A stretch of DNA of 64,000 nt from Aedes albopictus (lineage: Eukaryota > Arthropoda > Insecta > Diptera > Culicidae): positions 2,457,977-2,521,976 of the forward strand of contig NC_085137.1 in NCBI RefSeq assembly GCF_035046485.1. The letters run 5' to 3'. The translations under genes and the position numbers were made by a program. Numbering within the stretch: the first letter of the stretch is position 1; every line of letters starts with the position of its first letter. Under the pieces are notes generated by a model, which saw nothing but the letters and a program-made list of their open reading frames with translations, searched no databases and was not told where the DNA came from. This document shows positions 58,638 through 64,000 of this stretch, piece after piece.

Positions 58638-61600
58638 TAATTATTAACATTACTGCTATCGACAATGTACAGTGTTTCTCCTTCCAGTTCCGTCAGAATC
58701 ATGTTATCCCCGGCGTACGGAAGAATATCGCAAATCTGCGAGGATTCAACATTCAGAATGTATTCACAGGGCCGAGGCTCAAGCAAATACAGCGAAATTG
58801 CATTCGAACTGGACGAATGTTCGGTGCACTTCAGTTTCACTTCAACCTGCCTCGGTTGCTGGGTTTTGTCACAGATGTCTCCTCCGCCATAGAAATTGCT
58901 CAGCTGATTTTCATTCTTGCGTTTATTTCTGATGGAGGGATTTTTATCCAACCATTCCAGGTGTTTTTCCTTGTCGAAGTATCCGAGAAAAATCGAAGTA
59001 TCATCGTGGTACTGTCGCACGTGTTTTCCATAGCACAGTTCAAACTTCCACCAGCCTGAACCCTAAAATACGCATGAAGTGATTGGTTATTGGAAAATGC
59101 AGTGACATTTTGGGACACCCTAATGGTCACTTACCCCGGTCAAACAGTACGCGCCCGCCAAAAATTCTACGAACGGTTTAAGTTCCTTGGCCTTTCTCGC
59201 TTTTTTCGCAAAACTATCCATTGGGCTGGTGTTGTCCTCTTCGCCAATTTCGCTTTCGGTCGGGCCTTTTTGTCCCACGCCGTCTACGACGGGGATGTCG
59301 TTGGAAAATAGCTCCACTTTGATGGGGCCATCCTATGGTAAGGAAGTTGTTAATGGTTAGATTGGTGAAACTACAAATTAATGATCAAACTAAACTGAAA
59401 GGAAAATCAAACATAACGAACCTCATCAAAATTAATGACAGCAATAGCGTCTTTAATGTTTTTATGCACGTCCTAATGCAGAAGAAAGAAGAAGTAAACT
59501 AAATATAATACAGAACACTAACTACAGATAATACAAAAAGAACCCATAATACCAAGCACGTACAAAACAAAACCATAAAAGCAAGCATTACACGTGAGAG
59601 AGAGAGCCTAAATTTCAATACAGATTCTTAAATCTCCGCAAAAATCGACTAGGTATTAGTAATGTTTTACATTGAAATTTACAAAACACGATGTCATACA
59701 CTCCGGATCAAAAGTCTTGAATCACCCCTTCGAAAACATGGTACCGTCAGTGGGGGTGTCATTGGGCCAAAATTGCATAGTCCTTCTCTTTGTAGGTCGT
59801 TACAACAATATTTTAGCTCTAAATCAATGTTGAATTCGGTACACACGTTCATTTCTATATTGTTTAAAGTATAAATGCTCCAACTTTAATTTTGTCAATA
59901 ATATAGCATAATTGTAATTGGACCAATTTTGCCCCTTCTTGTGAACCCGGTGTTTGCTACTTTCAGTAAAAATGAAATGGCAAACTCGCGGGTCATGCCT
60001 CGAGCCTGTGTGCTTGTCAACAACGCAATAGTTGCTACACTCAGCTCTGTACTAACCACCAGAGATGTATGTGCTATCACAATTGATGTGTCTGTTGGAA
60101 ACCTCAACAGGAAATACGTCTTTTGTTCGGTGTATTTACCGCATGATATACCATCCCCTACGGATGCTTTCAAAGAAGTCATCGCATACTGCACATCAAA
60201 AGGCCTTCCGCTAATTATTGGCAGTGATGCACATGCTCACCATATCATCTGGGGCAGTTCAGACATTAACTTGAGAAACTCCAATTTGATGGAGTACTCA
60301 AGTGGATCTTGCAGTACTTAAAATAGGCAACCGCCCAACCTTCATGGTATCTGCTAGAGACTAAGTAACGCTTTGCTCTAGTAGAATTAGTCACGAGTTG
60401 ATCAATTGGCATGTGCAGATGAAGAATCTTTATCTGACCATCGCTACATCTTTTTGGACATTTAAATGTTACTTCGCAAACATTGCGTTTCAGTAATCCT
60501 CGGTGAACAAACTGGGATCTTTTTACTGATTTGGTTGCGGCCAAATATCATGGATACTCACCATCCATTGACACTCCAAGTGATTTAGATGATGCCGTTG
60601 ATACTACAGCGACCTTCATCATGGAAGCTTTTGAAGAAGCATGTCCTCTACGGCCTGTGAAGATCACAAGAGGAACCCCTTGTTGGAACTCTGATCTGGC
60701 AAAACTCAGGAAACAATGTAGAAAGAGTTGGAACAGACGACGTTCGGCTGATTCGGAGGCTTTCAGGTTGGCTCGCAAGGCCTACATGAAAGCTCTCCGG
60801 TCTGCTGAACGATCCGGCTGGAAAAACCTTTGTACAAATGTTTCCAGTTTAAGTGAAGTCAGTCGGTTAAACAAAATTCTTGCGAAATCTAAGGATTTTC
60901 GAGTGAACGAACTTCGTTTGCCAAATGGTGCTGACTACCTCTGATGAGGAAATTCTGGAATGCTTCTTCAGCACACACTTCCCTGGATGTGTGGATATTA
61001 CATCTTCGGATGAACCTGATGTCTTTTCTTGTAGTTATGATTCCCTGACTTCGGCTCGGAGTATTGTAGCTATAGAATCGATTGAGTGGGCACTTAATAG
61101 CTTTGCTCCCTTCAAATCTCCTGCGGCAGATGGGATTTATCCTATTTTGCTGCAGAAGGGATTTGATTATTTCAAACATGTTTTGAAAAAAAAAATACTT
61201 GTTTGCAGTTTTTCTACCGGGTATATTCCCAAATCTTGGCGGGATATTACTGTGAAGTTCATTCGTGCGTCGTATGAAGAAGCAAAGAGTTCCAGACCTA
61301 TCAGTTTGACCTCTTTTCTTCTGAAATGCTTAGAACGCATTGTGGATCATCACATCCGTGTTGTTCATCTGGCCAACGTGCCTCTTCATGTGAACCAACA
61401 TGCCTACCAATCTGGTGTGCCAAAAGTCCACTGTGACTCTTTTACACAAGGTTGTTTACGGTATCGAGCCGCACGGAGTCATGGTATATCTCCAATGATT
61501 TCCAATTGGATGCATCAAATGCTCAAAAACCGATATCTCTTCTCGACATTGCGTCTAGCAGGGATTAGGAAATTGAGGGTTTGTGGATGCCCCCAAGGGG

Positions 61601-64000
61601 GAGTCTTATCACCGCTTTTGTGAAATCTCGTAGCAGATGCGCTATTGAGGCAACTCAATAATAGCGGTTTTCCTACTTATGGTTTTACCGACGACTACCT
61701 AGCATTGTTCATTGGTATGTGTATCACTACCCTCTTCGACCTGATGAAAAGCGCCCTTCAGGTAGTTGAGGGTTGCTGTCGCCAATATGGCCTTTCGGTT
61801 AATCCGAGTAAAGCATCTATTGCTCTTTTTACGGAAGGGCGAAACCGTAATGGCGTTCCACCTTTGCGTCTCTTTGATTCTGAAATCGATGTGACTAAAC
61901 GAACAGGTAAAGTACGTCAAAGTCATTCTTGATTCCAAGCTTTCCTGGACACCTCATATTGAGTTCAGAATCAAGAAAGCCTGCATGGCCTTCGGGCAAT
62001 GCCGGCGAAACTTTGATACAACTTGGGGTCTAAACCCCAAGTATATCAAATGGATTTACACAACTGTTGTTCGGCCAATATTGGCCTATGGATGTTTTGT
62101 GTGGGGGTGAGAACGATACATCAAAGTTAGCCCATCTCTAAAGGATGTGCTCAATGGCGATGTCTGGAGCGTTCTCTTCAACTCCTACGGCAGCGCTCGA
62201 AATTCTCTTTGACGTTGCTCCACTACACATTCATCTCAAACAAGAAGCACTTTCTTGCACTTACCGTCTACGGGTACTCGGTCACACACACCTCGTTGTT
62301 TCCACTTTTGGTGAATTTATTGGGACAACATTGTCTTTGCTCCAAGTGATCTTACAATTGCTTGTAATTTCCCATATAGGTCATTTTCTACTAAATTCCT
62401 TTCCCGGGAAGAGTGGACATCTGGATATCTGTAAAGAAGTATTTCAGGCGGCATCGTATGTTACACTGATGGCTCCCTTCTCGAAGGTCGAGCAGGTGCT
62501 GGTGTTTATTCTCGTGAGCTAAGGCTGTATCAGTCTTACTCACTCGGTAGACACTGCACCGTTTTTCAGGCCGAAATCTTTGCTCTTTTGGCGCGGCTTT
62601 CTGAGCTGGCGACCAGCGGTCCGCCGCAGTCATCTTACAAATCTGTCAAAGCAGAATTGCAGCATCCTGGTCAAAGCATTGACTGGCCACTGCCGACTCA
62701 GCTATCACATGGCGAATATTCAGCAAGCACTCGCAAAATGTGAGTTCTTTCTTCGGAAGGGAAGTAAAGCGTGGGTCCCGAGATGAACTAGCCTAGGGCT
62801 AAAAATCTCGTTAATACAGATAAAAAAAAATCAGCAAGCTGATTCATTTGCATGTGATAGCTGTGAATCTGATTATGAAACTTCGTATCATTTGCGGTGG
62901 CACAAATGTCCCAAATAGAGGATAACGTGCCTTAGGAGCCGGTCTGCTGATAGCACCCCTTCGAAAACATTGTATTTGGTAAAAGCCCATATCTTTACCA
63001 ATTTGCGTCCGATTTCGAAAGTCTAGATCACATTCAAGGGAAAATACGTCAAAGAAACACTAAACATAACTTGCCTGAATTTTTGCCAAAAAAAAAAATG
63101 TAAAATATGTATAAACTTAGACCAAATTTAAATTAACATTTACAGTAAAACTTAAGGTAGTGTCGCTGGCTGGTTCGATACAGTAGCGAGTTAAGGAGAT
63201 ATTCTTGTTAACCGTAACACAGCGCAATATACATGATTGTCGCTTATTTTTTAAAATGTGAACACGCGAGAAAGGCACCATCACCGCTAGAAGGATTAAT
63301 TAGGGTTTTTCTTCCACATGATCTCATTGGTTCCAGTGATTTTAATCACTCAAACCGAGGTCAACCGAGTTAGATAAGTAGTGTTAAATGATACAAACAC
63401 CTGCCAAGAGAATTCATGATTAAATTGATAAAATTGACGCATCCAATGCAAATCTATATATATAAAAATGCAGTGGCATACGTGGGACCGCGCATAACTT
63501 GCGAACGGGTGGTCCGATTTGGGTCGTCTAAGTTTTGTTCTGTTAGTTTTCACCCAAGGAAGGTTTATGAAGCCTAAAACATGGGAAAATTGAGAGTTTT
63601 TGAAAATCGGGTTTTCATACATTTTGAACGGGGACTTGGGCGCTTGGCTAGGGACTCGAAACGTCAAAAAACGCAGTAGGCAAGACAAAGTTTGCCGGGT
63701 ACAGCTAGTTTAAAGTAAATGCAGTTATTTGAATTTAAGAGTGCTCTCTCACTCACATGTTATACCCATTAAAAAAAGAAAAAGTAATCCGTACATACCG
63801 TTAGCTTTTGATACTTTATCTTCATGCTTTCGATTTCCATCATGAGTAAATTTTTCGGCTTCTTGGGTGAATTGCCCAGCGGATAACAGTTGACCTTGTT
63901 CTCTTCGTTGTCCTGCGGTTTGTACTTCGGGTGACCGCACAGCATCGGAGTAAGGATGATGATCTCGTAGTTGCACGTCGACGTTTCCTTCAGAGAGTAC
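58637..64000 (-). CDS. ERLEC1: ERLEC1 (XTP3-B-like ER lectin), 3' four exons, 5' end outside window
   Basis: Exons 64000-63799 (partial), 59472-59422, 59332-59135 and 59062-58637, all joined in phase 0 by GT-AG introns. The window holds 291 C-terminal residues. The first exon ends one MRH domain ('TSTCNYEIIILTPMLCGHP'). A linker with 'KDAIAVINFDE' and 'VELFSNDI' follows, then the second MRH domain: 'YCLTG', 'GWWKFELCYGKHVRQYH', 'QPRQVEVKLKC', 'EPRPCEYILNV'. The Gln, Arg, Glu and Tyr used for mannose binding in MRH folds are all present. ERLEC1 recognises trimmed N-glycans on misfolded proteins in the ER lumen and works with the HRD1-SEL1L degradation complex. No ER-retention signal is seen at the C terminus. 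The 4.3-kb intron carries a LINE and a Helitron. Confidence 0.88.
59740..62953 (+). mobile_element. I/LOA-like non-LTR retrotransposon, degenerate, 17-bp duplication
   Basis: The 17-bp repeat 'caccccttcgaaaacat' lies at 59723-59739 and 62954-62970. Plus-strand frames give an endonuclease ('GSDAHAHHIIWGSSDIN', 60.2 kb), a reverse transcriptase ('KSPAADGIYPILLQK', 'SRPISLTSFLLKCLERI', 'CPQGGVLSPLL', 'GFTDDYLAL') and an RNase H with 'CYTDGSL' near 62.46 kb. At about 61410 the RT jumps from 'QHAYQSG' past the block with the first catalytic Asp, so a segment is deleted. Several stops and frameshifts exist. The start (59740-59938) resembles another TIR element ('accgtcagtgggggtg'). It is opposite in orientation to ERLEC1 and lies in its intron. 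Confidence 0.78.
62971..63452. other. ERLEC1 intron, no further feature
   Basis: AT-rich intronic sequence between the LINE and the Helitron, with no recognised element. Confidence 0.4.
63453..63708 (+). mobile_element. Small non-autonomous Helitron
   Basis: Starts TC ('tctatatatataaaaatg') after an A and ends CTAG before a T, as Helitrons insert between A and T. A short hairpin ('ggcaa' paired with 'ttgcc', 8-nt loop) lies about 9 bases before CTAG. The 256-bp length and absence of Rep/helicase indicate a non-autonomous copy. It sits in the ERLEC1 intron. Confidence 0.75.

Overview
The window is insect nuclear DNA, almost certainly from an Aedes mosquito (Ae. aegypti or a close relative). 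The reasons are full copies of the Feilai tRNA-derived SINE, very dense nested miniature elements, several families of non-LTR retrotransposon, a Ty3/Gypsy-class LTR element, and GT-AG spliced genes with conserved eukaryotic products. No bacterial, viral or CRISPR feature was recognised. Four conserved genes can be assembled from exons with matching splice phases, and a fifth is represented by one likely exon. Everything else is transposon-derived or unassigned. I did not find a clearly new biological system; the best leads are listed as findings.  Layout. 1-2.7 kb: an unclassified dispersed repeat (called Rep-A here) broken by a SINE, a foldback element and miniature elements. 2.74-3.30 kb (minus): a coding exon for a secreted His/Arg-rich protein of unknown identity. 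4-20 kb: a long (TA)n tract, a tandem array, foldback and TIR elements, a 244-bp perfect palindrome inside a SINE, and a decayed LINE. 20.2-24.2 kb: a degenerate 12-bp satellite. 24.4-27.4 kb: a second Rep-A copy, then sequence without features.  27.455-43.927 kb (minus): an AFG2A (SPATA5-like) double AAA-ATPase gene. Its 5' coding exon lies 14.1 kb from the main exon. The intron holds Feilai copies, an RTE-like LINE fragment, a poly(A)-tailed LINE tail, a Jockey fragment and, inserted in that fragment, a young intact Ty3/Gypsy element with identical LTRs and a canonical -1 frameshift heptamer.  44-50.3 kb: intergenic transposon debris. 50.378-56.960 kb (minus): a ZAD-C2H2 zinc-finger gene (3 exons, 12 fingers). 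57.873-58.595 kb (plus): IFT43 (4 exons), divergent from the zinc-finger gene. 58.637 kb to the window end (minus): the 3' part of ERLEC1, an ER lectin, convergent with IFT43 and separated from its stop codon by only 41 bp. Its large intron carries a degenerate LINE and a small Helitron.  The four genes act in unrelated processes: AAA-ATPase remodelling, transcription, ciliary transport and ER glycoprotein quality control. Their adjacency shows no shared pathway. Coordinates of repeats are approximate unless a target duplication is quoted; family names for transposons are from recognisable motifs, not database searches.
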